Of a stretch of 38,053 bases of DNA, positions 24,630-33,115 are shown piece after piece. The notes under the pieces are model-generated. The model did not search any database, was not told the DNA's origin, and saw nothing but the letters and a program-made list of their open reading frames with translations. Source of the DNA: an uncultured Planctomycetaceae bacterium (lineage in GTDB: Bacteria; Planctomycetota; Planctomycetia; Gemmatales; Gemmataceae); the NCBI GenBank assembly GCA_903912515.1, contig CAIWHS010000046.1:1-38053 (forward strand). Direction: 5' to 3'. The position numbers and the translations under genes are program-made. How positions within the stretch are numbered: the first letter of the stretch is position 1; every line of letters starts with the position of its first letter.

Positions 24630-25585
24630 TAGGCGGGCCCCCTCCGCTGCCTGACTGGTTTTGCCCCTGCATCCTTGGGAGCCTTCTGGCAAACCGGGCA
24701 AAAATGACTTGATCGCCCCGCAACAACAAACCTTTTAACCAAGATTCCGCACCTAAAACAGGCCTCCCCTTCGCGCCCGTAAATGAGCAGGCTATTTTGG
24801 TGGCCTCCGTTCAAATTCTCGCCACCAACATAATCGCGAATGGTTGAGCCCCGGTTTTCAATCGCCTTCCGCATCACACTATCAGCCATTTCAAGCAATT
24901 TGGCCCCCTCGGCCTCATTAAAACTCGATGCCATTCTGCACGGATGAATACCCGCAGCATGTAAGCTTTCATCAGCGTAAATGTTTCCAACACCTGAAAT
25001 GACAGACTGGTCCAAAAGCACAGCCTTAATCAGCCGTTTGGTGCCCGACAATGCCCCAAGCCACCCATCAAGTGGGCAGTCCCAAGGCTCTGGCCCTAAC
25101 CGATGCTTGGCAAAAAACAAATCTACTTCGGCAGAATCCTTCGCATACGCCATCCCCCCAAACCGCCTGATATCCCTAAATCTCAGCTCGCCCGCCTCAA
25201 AATCCCGTCTCAAACCTTCATTCAGCCCGTTTGCTTTTTTCCCCGAAGAAACCAAACCGAACCGCAGGTGAACATGATCCTTGGGAAGCTCATATTCCTT
25301 TCCACGACGCACAAAGGTTAACTGCCCGGTCATTCCCAAATGAGCAATTAAGGCTGACCCACCAGTCCAATCCCAACCTGCCCCCCGTTCTGCCAGGTGC
25401 AGGACAAGCCACTTGGCACGCCGACTCACTTTGGTAAAAATCAGCCCTTCCAAAGCCCGGTCCCACGAATTGGTCCAAGGTAAACGCATTTTTTTCCCAC
25501 TCCACCACACTTCCGTGATGGACTTACCCAAAATCAGGGGCTGAAGATCCCTGGCAACCGTCTCAACTTCGGGCAATTCGGGCAT
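24629..25585 (-). CDS. mutM: Formamidopyrimidine-DNA glycosylase
   Basis: 318 aa from the ATG at 25585, which yields the required N-terminus MPELPEVET; Pro2 is the Schiff-base nucleophile and Glu3 the second catalytic residue. The frame continues 32 codons upstream, but any longer start would bury Pro2. The H2TH region contains VLLDQSVISGVGNIYADE. The C-terminal zinc finger has four Cys (ACFRCG and HFCPVCQ) and the Arg of YGREGE contacts the lesion. It excises 8-oxoguanine and FaPy lesions and nicks the strand. The protein is about 45 residues longer than E. coli Fpg because of insertions in the N-terminal domain (around YELPKDHVHLRFG and SSGKKANGLNE) and a basic tail. It is divergent from trpB. 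Confidence 0.94.
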   Translation of the reverse strand: MPELPEVETVARDLQPLILGKSITEVWWSGKKMRLPWTNSWDRALEGLIFTKVSRRAKWLVLHLAERGAGWDWTGGSALIAHLGMTGQLTFVRRGKEYELPKDHVHLRFGLVSSGKKANGLNEGLRRDFEAGELRFRDIRRFGGMAYAKDSAEVDLFFAKHRLGPEPWDCPLDGWLGALSGTKRLIKAVLLDQSVISGVGNIYADESLHAAGIHPCRMASSFNEAEGAKLLEMADSVMRKAIENRGSTIRDYVGGENLNGGHQNSLLIYGREGEACFRCGILVKRFVVAGRSSHFCPVCQKAPKDAGAKPVRQRRGPA

Positions 25586-25769
25586 AAAATCCCGGTCTCC
25601 GCTACCGAAAAAAATTTGGCTTAAGCCGAAAAAGGCCCCTAACTTGAGGTCCCCATTTCTCTGCTTCCTTGACCACCCCACTCCGTCAATCTACGGTAAA
25701 CTAGGCAATGAATGTATTCTCCCCAAGGTCAGCCCGAAGATTATCAGGCTTTCTGGGGGAAATTGGATT

Positions 25770-25785
25770 GGGTTTGGCTAAACCC
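25770..25785. repeat. Small inverted repeat in the mutM/trpB divergent region
   Basis: GGGTTT and AAACCC flank a 4-nt loop, 67 nt upstream of the chosen trpB ATG. The 266-bp region has a possible TTGACC (25669-25674) with a weak -10 (TACGGT at 25692-25697). I see no Trp-rich leader peptide, so classical attenuation is not supported. Confidence 0.3.
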
Positions 25786-25851
25786 TTCCTACCATGTTCA
25801 TGAATGGCTTTTCCCATTTGGGTTCGATCAGGTTTGAGTGGAAATTTCCCA

Positions 25852-27078
25852 ATGTCCAAGGCTGTCGCTTCTGTTCCCGACAAGTCAGGCCGATATGGAG
25901 ACTTCGGGGGCAGATATGTCCCCGAAACGCTGGTCGCAGCTCTCGACCAGCTAGAGGCTGCCTACGAGGATGCGATTAAAGATCCTGAGTTCCATAAAAC
26001 CTTCGATCACTACCTCAAGCACTTTGTTGGTCGCCCCACTGCCCTCCATTTCGCCCAAAGGCTAACGGAATTGGCCGGCGGGGCAAAAATCTACCTCAAG
26101 CGCGAAGACCTGAACCACACAGGGGCCCACAAAATAAACACCGCCCTTGGCCAAGCCCTTCTGGCCAAACGCATGGGAAAAACCCGCATCATTGCCGAAA
26201 CTGGAGCGGGCCAGCACGGTGTCGCCAGTGCCACCGCATGTGCCCTCTTGGGCCTCCCGTGCACGGTTTTCATGGGGGAGGAAGATGTCCGCCGCCAAAA
26301 ACTGAATGTTTTTAAAATGAGGGCCATGGGCACCGTTGTTCAACCAGTCACCACTGGAAGCCGAACTTTGAGAGATGCCGTCAACGAGGCCATGCGCAAC
26401 TGGATGGGAACCGTCCAAAACACCCACTACATTCTGGGAAGCGTCGTGGGACCACACCCCTTCCCGCGCATAGTCCGCGATTTTCAATCGGTCATCGGTA
26501 GCGAAACCCGTCAGCAATGCCTCGAACTTTTGGGCAGACTGCCCGATACCGTCATCGCCTGCGTGGGTGGTGGCAGTAACGCCGCTGGCATGTTCTATCC
26601 CTTTGTCGAAGACTCCTCCGTCCAATTGGTGGGTGTCGAAGCGGGTGGCAGGGGGCCATCCAGTGGCAACCACGCCTCAACCCTCAGTTTCGGAAAACCC
26701 GGAGTCCTACACGGCACCTTCAGCTACGTCCTCCAAGACAGCGATGGACAAACCGCCGATGTCCACTCCATCTCGGCTGGCCTCGATTACCCAGGAGTTG
26801 GCCCCGAGCACAGTTATTGGAAAGAAACCGGCCGTGTCACCTACACCGCTTGCGAGGATGGGGCCGCCCTCGAGGGCTTCAACATTTGCTCACGCTTGGA
26901 GGGAATCCTCCCGGCACTCGAAACGTCCCACGCGGTGGTCGAAGCTTTGCGCTTGGCTAAACAAATGCCAAAGGACAAAATTCTGGTTATCTGCTTTTCA
27001 GGCCGTGGCGACAAAGATTGCTACGAGGTCGCCCGCCTTTTGGGACTTGATTTGGAAGGGGACTCAACCCACTCATGA
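25852..27078 (+). CDS. trpB: Tryptophan synthase beta chain
   Basis: 408 aa from the ATG at 25852 ([20 protein letters not shown], the family's usual N-terminus); an in-frame ATG at 25804 would add 16 residues. TrpB joins indole and L-serine using PLP. Visible: Lys94 in [12 protein letters not shown], which binds [11 protein letters not shown]; and the phosphate-binding [10 protein letters not shown]. Length and order match TrpB1, the form that works with TrpA. The stop overlaps the trpA ATG (ATGA), so the subunits are made in a coupled way. Confidence 0.97.
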   Translation: MSKAVASVPDKSGRYGDFGGRYVPETLVAALDQLEAAYEDAIKDPEFHKTFDHYLKHFVGRPTALHFAQRLTELAGGAKIYLKREDLNHTGAHKINTALGQALLAKRMGKTRIIAETGAGQHGVASATACALLGLPCTVFMGEEDVRRQKLNVFKMRAMGTVVQPVTTGSRTLRDAVNEAMRNWMGTVQNTHYILGSVVGPHPFPRIVRDFQSVIGSETRQQCLELLGRLPDTVIACVGGGSNAAGMFYPFVEDSSVQLVGVEAGGRGPSSGNHASTLSFGKPGVLHGTFSYVLQDSDGQTADVHSISAGLDYPGVGPEHSYWKETGRVTYTACEDGAALEGFNICSRLEGILPALETSHAVVEALRLAKQMPKDKILVICFSGRGDKDCYEVARLLGLDLEGDSTHS

Positions 27079-27905
27079 CACCGCTCGAATCCACCTTCGC
27101 AAACCTTAAGGCCGCCAAGCGCAAAGCGTTCATCCCATTCCTCAGTCTGGGTGACCCAAGTCTTGATGCCACCCGAATCTTCTTGGGCGAACTCGCTGAG
27201 GCAGGAGCCACTGCGATTGAATTAGGTTTTCCCTATTCAGACCCAATCGCCGATGGGGCGGTCATTCAGGCCAGCTACACAAGGGCCATGGCTAACAAAA
27301 ATAGCATGGCCGATTGGCTCCAATTTGCTTCCGGTCTGGGCAACGATTCCAAAATCTCCACAGTTCCTAGGCTGGCAATGCTCAGCTACAGCCTGATTCA
27401 CCCCCAAGGCCTTCAAAATTTCGTCAACAAGGTTAAAATCGCCGGTATTGTCGGCCTCATAGTTCCTGACCTCCCGGTGGATGAATCCACCCACCTCCTC
27501 CAAAGCTGCAAGCAGGCCGGCCTCGATCTGATTCAGCTAGTTACTCCCACCACTCCCCGGGAACGCGCAAAACGCATCCTCGATTCTAGTTCCGGCTTCG
27601 TCTACTGCGTTAGTGTTGCCGGCATCACAGGCGAAAGGCGCGAACTTCCCCAAGAATTACTCGGGCAGTTGGATTGGCTCAGAAGCCAAACCGCCCTGCC
27701 CCTTTGTGTTGGTTTCGGAATCAGCAGACCTGATCAGGTTGAAATGCTGCGAAACCATTGCGATGGTGTCATTGTCGGCAGCGCCTTGGTTCGCCTCTGT
27801 GAAAATGCTGGAAACCAACCCGGCAAACAACCCATAACCGAGGTTGTCAAGAATATTGGCACTCTGGCACGCTCAATGGTGGCTGCACTCAACCCCGCAG
27901 GCTAA
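27075..27905 (+). CDS. trpA: Tryptophan synthase alpha chain
   Basis: 276 aa TIM barrel that cleaves indole-3-glycerol phosphate to indole, which is channelled to TrpB. The catalytic Glu49 ([10 protein letters not shown]) and Asp60 (DPIADG) fall at the same numbers as in E. coli. The phosphate site is GFGIS near residue 215 and VGSALV near 235. The ATG overlaps the trpB stop. No other trp gene is in the window, so the first five steps are encoded elsewhere. Confidence 0.97.
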   Translation: MTPLESTFANLKAAKRKAFIPFLSLGDPSLDATRIFLGELAEAGATAIELGFPYSDPIADGAVIQASYTRAMANKNSMADWLQFASGLGNDSKISTVPRLAMLSYSLIHPQGLQNFVNKVKIAGIVGLIVPDLPVDESTHLLQSCKQAGLDLIQLVTPTTPRERAKRILDSSSGFVYCVSVAGITGERRELPQELLGQLDWLRSQTALPLCVGFGISRPDQVEMLRNHCDGVIVGSALVRLCENAGNQPGKQPITEVVKNIGTLARSMVAALNPAG

Positions 27906-27911
27906 ATACTC

Positions 27912-28688
27912 ATGCCCGGCGGCAAAAACAGATATTTCAGGCGCCCCGAAAAGCCTGCAAAATCCCAGCCAGTTGCATTACCACGGATTGAGCGAGAGAT
28001 GGGTGTGCCCATCCCGGGTGAAATCCTTCCCCAAGACCAATGGGTTCAAACAGCGCTAAAAAAGCTTCCAGAATCAGGGCACCTTCCCATTCACGACATT
28101 TTTGGCCGCAAGGCCCCATTGGTGGTCGATCTGGGTTGTGGCAATGGCCGGTTTGCCTTGGGCAGCGCCTGGTCTCGCAAGCAAATGGACCATTTGGCCG
28201 CAGACATCCTCCCGGTGGTAATCCGCTACGCCACACGAAGGGGTAACCAGCGTGGGCTTTCCAATTTGCGCTTTCTGGTATGTGATGCCAGTAAATTGGT
28301 CAGCGATTTACTACCCCCAGGTTCCACGGCTGAAATCCATTGCTACCACCCTCAGCCATACGATGATCCGCGTATGCGCGGCCAAAGACTGATCACCCCG
28401 ACTTTTCTCGCCCAATGCGTGCGCGCCTTGGAACCAGGCGGGCAGTTCTTTGTCCAAACAGACCATGCCGGTTACTGGTCTGTCATTCGCGAAATGGTGG
28501 CTCGATTCTTTGATTTCAACGAACGAATCGGCCGCTGGAACGATTCCCCCAAGGGCCGAACCAGACGGGAAATCCATTCACTAAAAAAGAGAATGCCCAT
28601 CTACCGCGGTCAGGGAATTGTTTCCGCACAAATGACCGCCGAAAAAGCAGCGGACCTGGCAAAGGTTATCGAAGCTTCAGAAATTTGA
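27912..28688 (+). CDS. trmB: tRNA (guanine-N7-)-methyltransferase-like protein
   Basis: 258 aa, ATG 6 nt after the trpA stop, so it is probably the third gene of the trp operon. It is a Rossmann methyltransferase with motif I VVDLGCGNGRFALG, then ADILPVVIRYA, a TrmB-type segment ending QRLITPTFLAQCVRALEPGG, and TDHAGYW near the C-terminus. TrmB makes m7G46 in tRNA. The hallmark FPDPWPKxRH is replaced by CYHPQPYDDPRMRGQR, which keeps the following Arg and the overall pattern but is a divergent version. The N-terminal ~60 residues are basic and Pro-rich. The symbol is by family; the substrate is not proven. Confidence 0.8.
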   Translation: MPGGKNRYFRRPEKPAKSQPVALPRIEREMGVPIPGEILPQDQWVQTALKKLPESGHLPIHDIFGRKAPLVVDLGCGNGRFALGSAWSRKQMDHLAADILPVVIRYATRRGNQRGLSNLRFLVCDASKLVSDLLPPGSTAEIHCYHPQPYDDPRMRGQRLITPTFLAQCVRALEPGGQFFVQTDHAGYWSVIREMVARFFDFNERIGRWNDSPKGRTRREIHSLKKRMPIYRGQGIVSAQMTAEKAADLAKVIEASEI

Positions 28689-28729
28689 TAAGTGTTCGAA
28701 AATGCGCAGGTTAATCGCAGATTGAAATA

Positions 28730-28796
28730 AATCGGGACAGCGGCTCCCAGCGCAACATGGTCCCCGACGCGAGTTCCATGCGCCGCTGTCCCGATT
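28730..28796. repeat. Long inverted repeat / structured intergenic element
   Basis: A perfect 15-bp stem (28730-28744 with 28782-28796, AATCGGGACAGCGGC) encloses 37 nt, which itself contains CATGG (28756-28760) and CCATG (28776-28780). The element is much more GC-rich than its flanks. It lies 41 nt after the trmB stop. On + there is no T-run after it; on minus the flank is AT-rich (ATTTATTTC). It could be a terminator for the trp operon, a structured RNA or a mobile palindromic repeat. Confidence 0.6.
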
Positions 28797-28886
28797 GTTC
28801 TGTGGCGCACTTTCATTTTGCTCCATGAAAACAAAATGCAAAATCGCTTGCCCAAGATTCTAATGCGACTTTGGGAAATCAGGGAA

Positions 28887-29315
28887 ATGGCTAACGATCT
28901 TAACGATTCTGCAGGCGATCATTTAGGCCCAGACCAGGCCAATCAGCCATTCCATAGCCTACGGTTCGTAGTCCACCACCACACCTGGCCGCATCCTCAT
29001 TGGGACTGGATGTTAGAAAAAGTTGGCCAACTCATCACCTTTCGCTCGGCCCCAGACGCACTTCATAAACTTTTGGCAGGAACTCCCATTCCCCTAACGG
29101 CGCTGCCCCCACACAGGCTGCTTTATCTCGACTACCAAGGCCCTGTTTCAAACAATCGTGGTGTCGTCCAAAGGGTGTTTTCCGGCAACCTGACATGGCT
29201 ATCAGCACCCGATGGTGCCTACCAGGTCCAGCTTTCCAGTCCTCACTTCAGTGTAACCTTGCTGATTCATGCCAAAACGGAAAGCCACCTTTGGGAGGCT
29301 TGCCCCATTCCATAA
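28887..29315 (+). CDS. LigD 3'-phosphoesterase-like protein
   Basis: 142 aa from the ATG at 28887 (GGGA about 10 nt upstream); earlier in-frame starts at 28863 and 28836 are possible. The segment RFVVHHHTWPHPHWDWMLE aligns residue for residue with the LigD phosphoesterase motif VVQKHDATRLHYDxRLE. It keeps the metal-binding His, the second His and the Asp. LYLDYQGPVSNNRGVVQRV matches the later LDYEGxVSxNRG-type motif. In LigD this domain trims 3' ends during non-homologous end joining. Here it stands alone with no polymerase, ligase or Ku gene nearby. It may act in repair as a separate enzyme; the function is inferred. Confidence 0.78.
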   Translation: MANDLNDSAGDHLGPDQANQPFHSLRFVVHHHTWPHPHWDWMLEKVGQLITFRSAPDALHKLLAGTPIPLTALPPHRLLYLDYQGPVSNNRGVVQRVFSGNLTWLSAPDGAYQVQLSSPHFSVTLLIHAKTESHLWEACPIP

Positions 29316-29335
29316 TCAAAATTTGGCCTAAAAAC

Positions 29336-29363
29336 CAAAAAGGCCCCCATCAACTGGGAGCCT
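29336..29363 (-). terminator. Rho-independent terminator of the following minus-strand gene
   Basis: On the minus strand, AGGCTCCCA pairs with TGGGGGCCT (one G-U) around a 5-nt loop and is followed by TTTTGGTTTTT. It is 30 nt past the stop of the minus-strand membrane-anchored protein gene. It sits between convergent genes, but its T-run serves only the minus strand. Confidence 0.7.
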
Positions 29364-29393
29364 GTCAAAAGTTGGCCAAGTTATTTCCAAATC

Positions 29394-30107
29394 TCACTTC
29401 CTTGGCTCCGCTCCACCTTCCAGTAAAGGTGCCGGCTCGGGGTCAGCCGATTTCCCACGCACATGGATTTTCCCGTTCTCTATTCCCAAATCAACAATTT
29501 GATAGTCTGCCCGCGCCTGGTCTGCACCAAACCTTAAAACCGCTGTCGGAAACCCCTGATACCGAAACCACGAAACTTCCACTCCAGACTGCCTCAAACT
29601 GTCAGCCACCTGCTCCAAAAGGTGCTGGGCATGAATGGGTAAGGTACCCACACGCATCCCCAAAAACTGCACCACCACGGTATTTGGCTCATCGTCGGCA
29701 AGCCAAAACCTTGATTCCATCGAAACAATGGTCGACCAAGGTCCCTTGCCATACCGAACACCCACCCGAATTCGATCCGGTAATATTTCTACCCGCGGAT
29801 CATCAGCTATTTCCGGCAACAGGTCGCCCTGCAGCCCGGTTCTAAGCTTCCCTTCTTGTAGGTAGGCGTTGACTGAATCCTGATTAAATTGCGCGTACCA
29901 TTCTTTTTCGCTGGCTATGTTCGCAATCAATTCGACCAATTCTGTGGTGAATTCTTGCGATTTCGCAACACGCTCTGGCCCTTCTGGCAACGCAACCCGG
30001 TCATAAAAGCCCGGGGCACGCCTCGCCAACGACCCTAGCCCCGCTGTCACACCCCCCGTCAAAAGGGTAATCAGCAAAGCCGCCAGGATGAAATTGCGCT
30101 GAAGCAC
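29394..30107 (-). CDS. Membrane-anchored protein of unknown function
   Basis: 237 aa from the GTG at 30107, chosen because GGGGG lies 8 nt upstream; the frame's first start is a TTG at 30149 with no site. A single N-terminal TM helix (about residues 5-27, FILAALLITLLTGGVTAGL) anchors about 205 extracytoplasmic residues. These start with YDRVALPEGPERVAKSQEF and contain mixed strands (RIRVGVRYG, SRFWLADDEPNTVVVQFLG). No catalytic motif is visible. It is divergent from the methyltransferase gene. The sequence has the look of a lineage-specific planctomycete family, but I cannot name it. Confidence 0.75.
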   Translation of the reverse strand: MLQRNFILAALLITLLTGGVTAGLGSLARRAPGFYDRVALPEGPERVAKSQEFTTELVELIANIASEKEWYAQFNQDSVNAYLQEGKLRTGLQGDLLPEIADDPRVEILPDRIRVGVRYGKGPWSTIVSMESRFWLADDEPNTVVVQFLGMRVGTLPIHAQHLLEQVADSLRQSGVEVSWFRYQGFPTAVLRFGADQARADYQIVDLGIENGKIHVRGKSADPEPAPLLEGGAEPRK

Positions 30108-30309
30108 ACCTAAGCCCCCATCCCGTTTCGCCTTGGCCCTACAGGGCAAGGCCTTCAGCCAAGTAGCCTTAGCAGTCCCAACTCCCCTAGGTCAAGCTGG
30201 CTGTTCATGCCTTAACTACACCACTTGACTCCGCCGCTCTAGCCAAGGTATGCGCCCCCTAACCCAAAGCCCCCTACAGCCGGAGGGGATCACCTTTGGA
30301 AGGAGCATC

Positions 30310-31137
30310 ATGGCCGATCAGTTTGAAATGTCGATTCGCTTGTTCCTCGAACCAGAGGAGGAGGCACTCATGCATGCGCCGGTTGCCGCCAAGGTGGAAG
30401 ATTGGCTCGATCGCAGTCAGTCCATTGAAATTTTCTCTACCAATTTAGGCACATCCCCACAACCAGCTCTTGGATCGGATATTTGGTACCAAAACCTCCG
30501 CCTGAAACGGCACGACCGCCACGCCAGATGGCTCGCTCCAATGCTCGAATTCTCAAAGCATCCAGGTGAAAGAGTGCTAGGATTGGGCAGCACTCTCGGC
30601 AGCGACTGGGTTGAATACGCCCGCCAAGGCGCCGAAATGGTCGTTTGCGATTCCGATCCCAACCATATGGAAATCACTCGGGGCCATTTCAAGTCCATGG
30701 GCAAATCTGCCAAATTTGTTCAACTGGCAGGCCCCACAAAAACTATTCCATTGGCGTCCTGCAGCCTTGATGTTGCCGTGGTCAATTGGCTCAACGAAGG
30801 CGAACCGTTGGCACAAGAGCTCTTTGCCGAACTATTTCGCTGCCTGAAACCAGGCGGTAAAGTCATCGCCTTGGCATGGGCGCGCTACAGCGTGCACTGG
30901 CGCCACTGGCTCAAACCATCGGGCGTGTTTCACCAAATCACCAGCGCCGATGGCCGCAAACTCCTCGAACCATTTCAGGAAACAAAAGTGCGCCGTCGCC
31001 ATTTGCGGCGCGGCGATATGCCCGGCCTGCTACGCTGGATTCCAACTCCGCTGGTTGAGCGGGTCATCGGCAGGGTTGTCGTCCTGAAGGGATTCAAACC
31101 CTTGACTGCATCCATTCCTCTGGGCAAAGTGGCTTAA
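30310..31137 (+). CDS. Class I SAM-dependent methyltransferase-like protein
   Basis: 275 aa from the ATG at 30310, with an excellent AAGGAG 5 nt upstream. About 80 N-terminal residues precede a Rossmann fold with a divergent motif I (VLGLGSTLGSDW instead of VLDxGCGxG). The acidic end of strand 2 is VVCDSDPNH. A motif-IV-like LDVAVVNWLNEGEPLAQELFAE and LKPGGKVIALAW after it are typical of small-molecule methyltransferases. The substrate is unknown and the degenerate glycine loop raises doubt about SAM binding. The DUF488 gene starts 23 bp downstream on the same strand. Confidence 0.75.
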   Translation: MADQFEMSIRLFLEPEEEALMHAPVAAKVEDWLDRSQSIEIFSTNLGTSPQPALGSDIWYQNLRLKRHDRHARWLAPMLEFSKHPGERVLGLGSTLGSDWVEYARQGAEMVVCDSDPNHMEITRGHFKSMGKSAKFVQLAGPTKTIPLASCSLDVAVVNWLNEGEPLAQELFAELFRCLKPGGKVIALAWARYSVHWRHWLKPSGVFHQITSADGRKLLEPFQETKVRRRHLRRGDMPGLLRWIPTPLVERVIGRVVVLKGFKPLTASIPLGKVA

Positions 31138-31160
31138 TTGCCCACGCTCAGGGTTTTGCC

Positions 31161-31802
31161 ATGCACCGCCTTTGGACATTAGGCCACAGCACGCTGGCCC
31201 CAGCCGATTTTATTACCCTCATCAAAGACGCTGGCATCGATGCCATCGCCGATGTGCGCAGCATCCCTTTCAGTGGCCGCCAACCCCATTACTCCTCTCC
31301 AAACCTTGGCAACCTGCTCGATTCGGCAGGCATTCGCCATGTCTATTTGGGAGATTTGGTTGGTGGTCGCCCACCAAATCCAAGTCTTTTCAATTCATCC
31401 GGCAGGGCAGACTTCCAGTCCATGGCCAAGACTGAAAGGTTTCTGCGCGGCCTCGATCGAATCATCGATGGCCTGCATCGAATGAGCATAGGCCTCATGT
31501 GTGGCGAGGAAGACCCCCTCCCCTGCCATCGCTGCTTACTGATAGCCCCCGCCCTCGTTGAAAGAGGAATCATCCCCTTCCACTTGCGCAAAGGTGGCAG
31601 GGTTGAAACCCAAGCCGATTTGGAAAACCGAATCTTGGCCGCCGCAGGCATGGAGCCAGCCCAGGGGGACCTATTCCTCCTAGGTGGCAATCAGGGCCCA
31701 AGCCGGGTTGATTTGGCCCGGCAAATACTGGCCGACAAGCACGCCTGGCGCATCGACGAAACCACAAGCGATCACTCAGACCGGAATATGGAAAACCCAT
31801 AA
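31161..31802 (+). CDS. DUF488 domain-containing protein
   Basis: 213 aa, ATG preceded by AGGG 8 nt upstream. Family features: the N-terminal WTLGHSTL, ADVRSIPFSGR, YLGDLVGGRP, and the conserved LMCGEEDPLPCHRCLLI with its Cys-His-Arg cluster. The domain is widespread but has no settled activity; some annotations suggest a role in DNA repair or nucleotide metabolism. The C-terminal ~50 residues are variable. The last 27 bases overlap the 3' end of the convergent methyltransferase gene. Confidence 0.88.
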   Translation: MHRLWTLGHSTLAPADFITLIKDAGIDAIADVRSIPFSGRQPHYSSPNLGNLLDSAGIRHVYLGDLVGGRPPNPSLFNSSGRADFQSMAKTERFLRGLDRIIDGLHRMSIGLMCGEEDPLPCHRCLLIAPALVERGIIPFHLRKGGRVETQADLENRILAAAGMEPAQGDLFLLGGNQGPSRVDLARQILADKHAWRIDETTSDHSDRNMENP

Positions 31803-32930
31803 AGTGCAAACTTGCCGGCCATTCAAAAAAGAATGGCTCTCCAGGCTCCTCACTCCCAATCCACGGGCAAAAGCCCCTGCAAGGCCACCGCTTGTGCCGT
31901 AAATGCCCACCTTCCACCCTCTCGCTACTTGAGCCAATCGGGCTCCAAATTGATGATAAAGCGGCATCAATCCCTTCTCGTTCGATAGTCGCTCACCAAA
32001 GGGTGGGTTGGTCACGATCCACCCCGGCTCCACTCCGGCAAGGTCTATCTCCCGCGCATCCTTGCATTCAGGCCGCATGAATTTCCCAACACCTGCAGCC
32101 TGAAGGGTCTGCCAAGTCAGGTCCAGAACATCTTCCCGCCAGTCCGAAAGAAATACCTTGTTGGGCAACTCCATTAGCATCTGGCGTTTTGCCCTCTCCC
32201 TCAGGGCACTCATCAATTCACGTCGAAACCCCATCCATGATTGAAAGGCGAATTTGCGATTCAAACCCGGTGGCCTAAGCATGGCCCGATGGGCCGCTTC
32301 AATGGGCAATGTGCCTGAACCGCAAAACGGATCACAAAAAGGCAAATTGGAATCCACTCCTGCCGCCATCAATAATCCTGCTGCCATCGCCTCGTTCAAG
32401 GGTGCCTTGGGCTGGATCGGACGGTATCCCCGCTTGTGCAACGATTGGCCCGAACTGTCCAGCGAAAGAGTCATCTCGTTTCCCACCACCCGAAGATGTA
32501 CAGGAATCATTGGTTCATCAGGGTCCACATTGGGCCGCTTGCCGCCTGCCTTCTCACGAAACTGGTCGCATATCGCATCCTTCACTCTTCTGGATGCGAA
32601 TTGCGAATGAGTGATTTCCCCATCTCGCACCGCAGCATCCACAGCAATAGTTTGCTCAACCCGCATATATGAAGACCAGTTCACTTGCCGGGTGGCCTCA
32701 TACAGGGAATCGGTATCGGTAATTTGCGCCCGGTGGATGGGTATCAAAATTCGAACCGCAGTTCTCAGCCAAAGGTTTGCTCGGCAAATACCTTCCTCAT
32801 CCGAACGAAAGCCCACTCCACCGCGTGATAGGGTGGTCGGTCCAAGCCCAAGCCCCTCCAACTCGGCAGATAAAAACCGCTCCAGCCCTATCGCGCAGGG
32901 GGCATAACACTCAGCAGGCCATTGAAACAT
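31776..32930 (-). CDS. THUMP-domain class I RNA methyltransferase (RlmL N-terminal-like)
   Basis: 384 aa from the ATG at 32930, with GGGA about 8 nt upstream. An N-terminal ferredoxin-like/THUMP region (about 5-160, ICRANLWLRTAVRIL) is followed by a Rossmann domain with motif I FCDPFCGSGTLPIEAA and the catalytic NPPFGERL (NPPxG). These are the marks of the RlmL/Trm14 m2G methyltransferases that act on rRNA or tRNA guanines. E. coli RlmL is a fusion with RlmK; here only the RlmL half is present. The 3' end overlaps the convergent DUF488 gene by 27 bp. Confidence 0.9.
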   Translation of the reverse strand: MFQWPAECYAPCAIGLERFLSAELEGLGLGPTTLSRGGVGFRSDEEGICRANLWLRTAVRILIPIHRAQITDTDSLYEATRQVNWSSYMRVEQTIAVDAAVRDGEITHSQFASRRVKDAICDQFREKAGGKRPNVDPDEPMIPVHLRVVGNEMTLSLDSSGQSLHKRGYRPIQPKAPLNEAMAAGLLMAAGVDSNLPFCDPFCGSGTLPIEAAHRAMLRPPGLNRKFAFQSWMGFRRELMSALRERAKRQMLMELPNKVFLSDWREDVLDLTWQTLQAAGVGKFMRPECKDAREIDLAGVEPGWIVTNPPFGERLSNEKGLMPLYHQFGARLAQVARGWKVGIYGTSGGLAGAFARGLGVRSLESHSFLNGRQVCTLWVFHIPV

Positions 32931-33075
32931 CAGGATTTCCCGGGCTATTGAGCAAAACGGCACCAAAAGGGGTGACCAGACTATCGATTTTAACCTGAAT
33001 CCAACAGGATTCGCCCCCTTGCGTTAGAATGGCAGGGTGGTGAAAAATGATTCGTTAGTGGATTGGACCTGGTTT

Positions 33076-33096
33076 CAGGGGTCCGCCTGACCCCTG
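33076..33096 (+). promoter_or_regulatory. Hairpin in the der 5' leader
   Basis: CAGGGGTC (33076-33083) and GACCCCTG (33089-33096) form a perfect 8-bp stem with a 5-nt loop. It ends about 7 nt before the GGGAG ribosome binding site of der. A second inverted repeat, GAATCC/GGATTC, lies at 32997-33012. The hairpin could influence translation or mRNA stability. Confidence 0.4.
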
Positions 33097-33115
33097 TGAT
33101 CCGGGAGAGATTATC

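Noticed and set aside
25680-25851. trp leader peptide with attenuator or T-box
   Set aside because: No run of Trp codons, no T-box consensus and only a 6-bp hairpin are visible.
26062-26673. 203-aa open frame on minus inside trpB
   Set aside because: Shadow of the strongly conserved trpB frame; no family match by eye.
28730-28796. tRNA gene or integron attC site
   Set aside because: No cloverleaf with a T-arm GTTC motif can be drawn, and no conserved attC core pair or integrase is present.
28610-28855. Minus-strand ORF (81 aa) over the palindrome
   Set aside because: It overlaps the trmB 3' end and the inverted repeat; the apparent internal repetition (ALGAAVP, IGTAAHG) is created by the palindrome.
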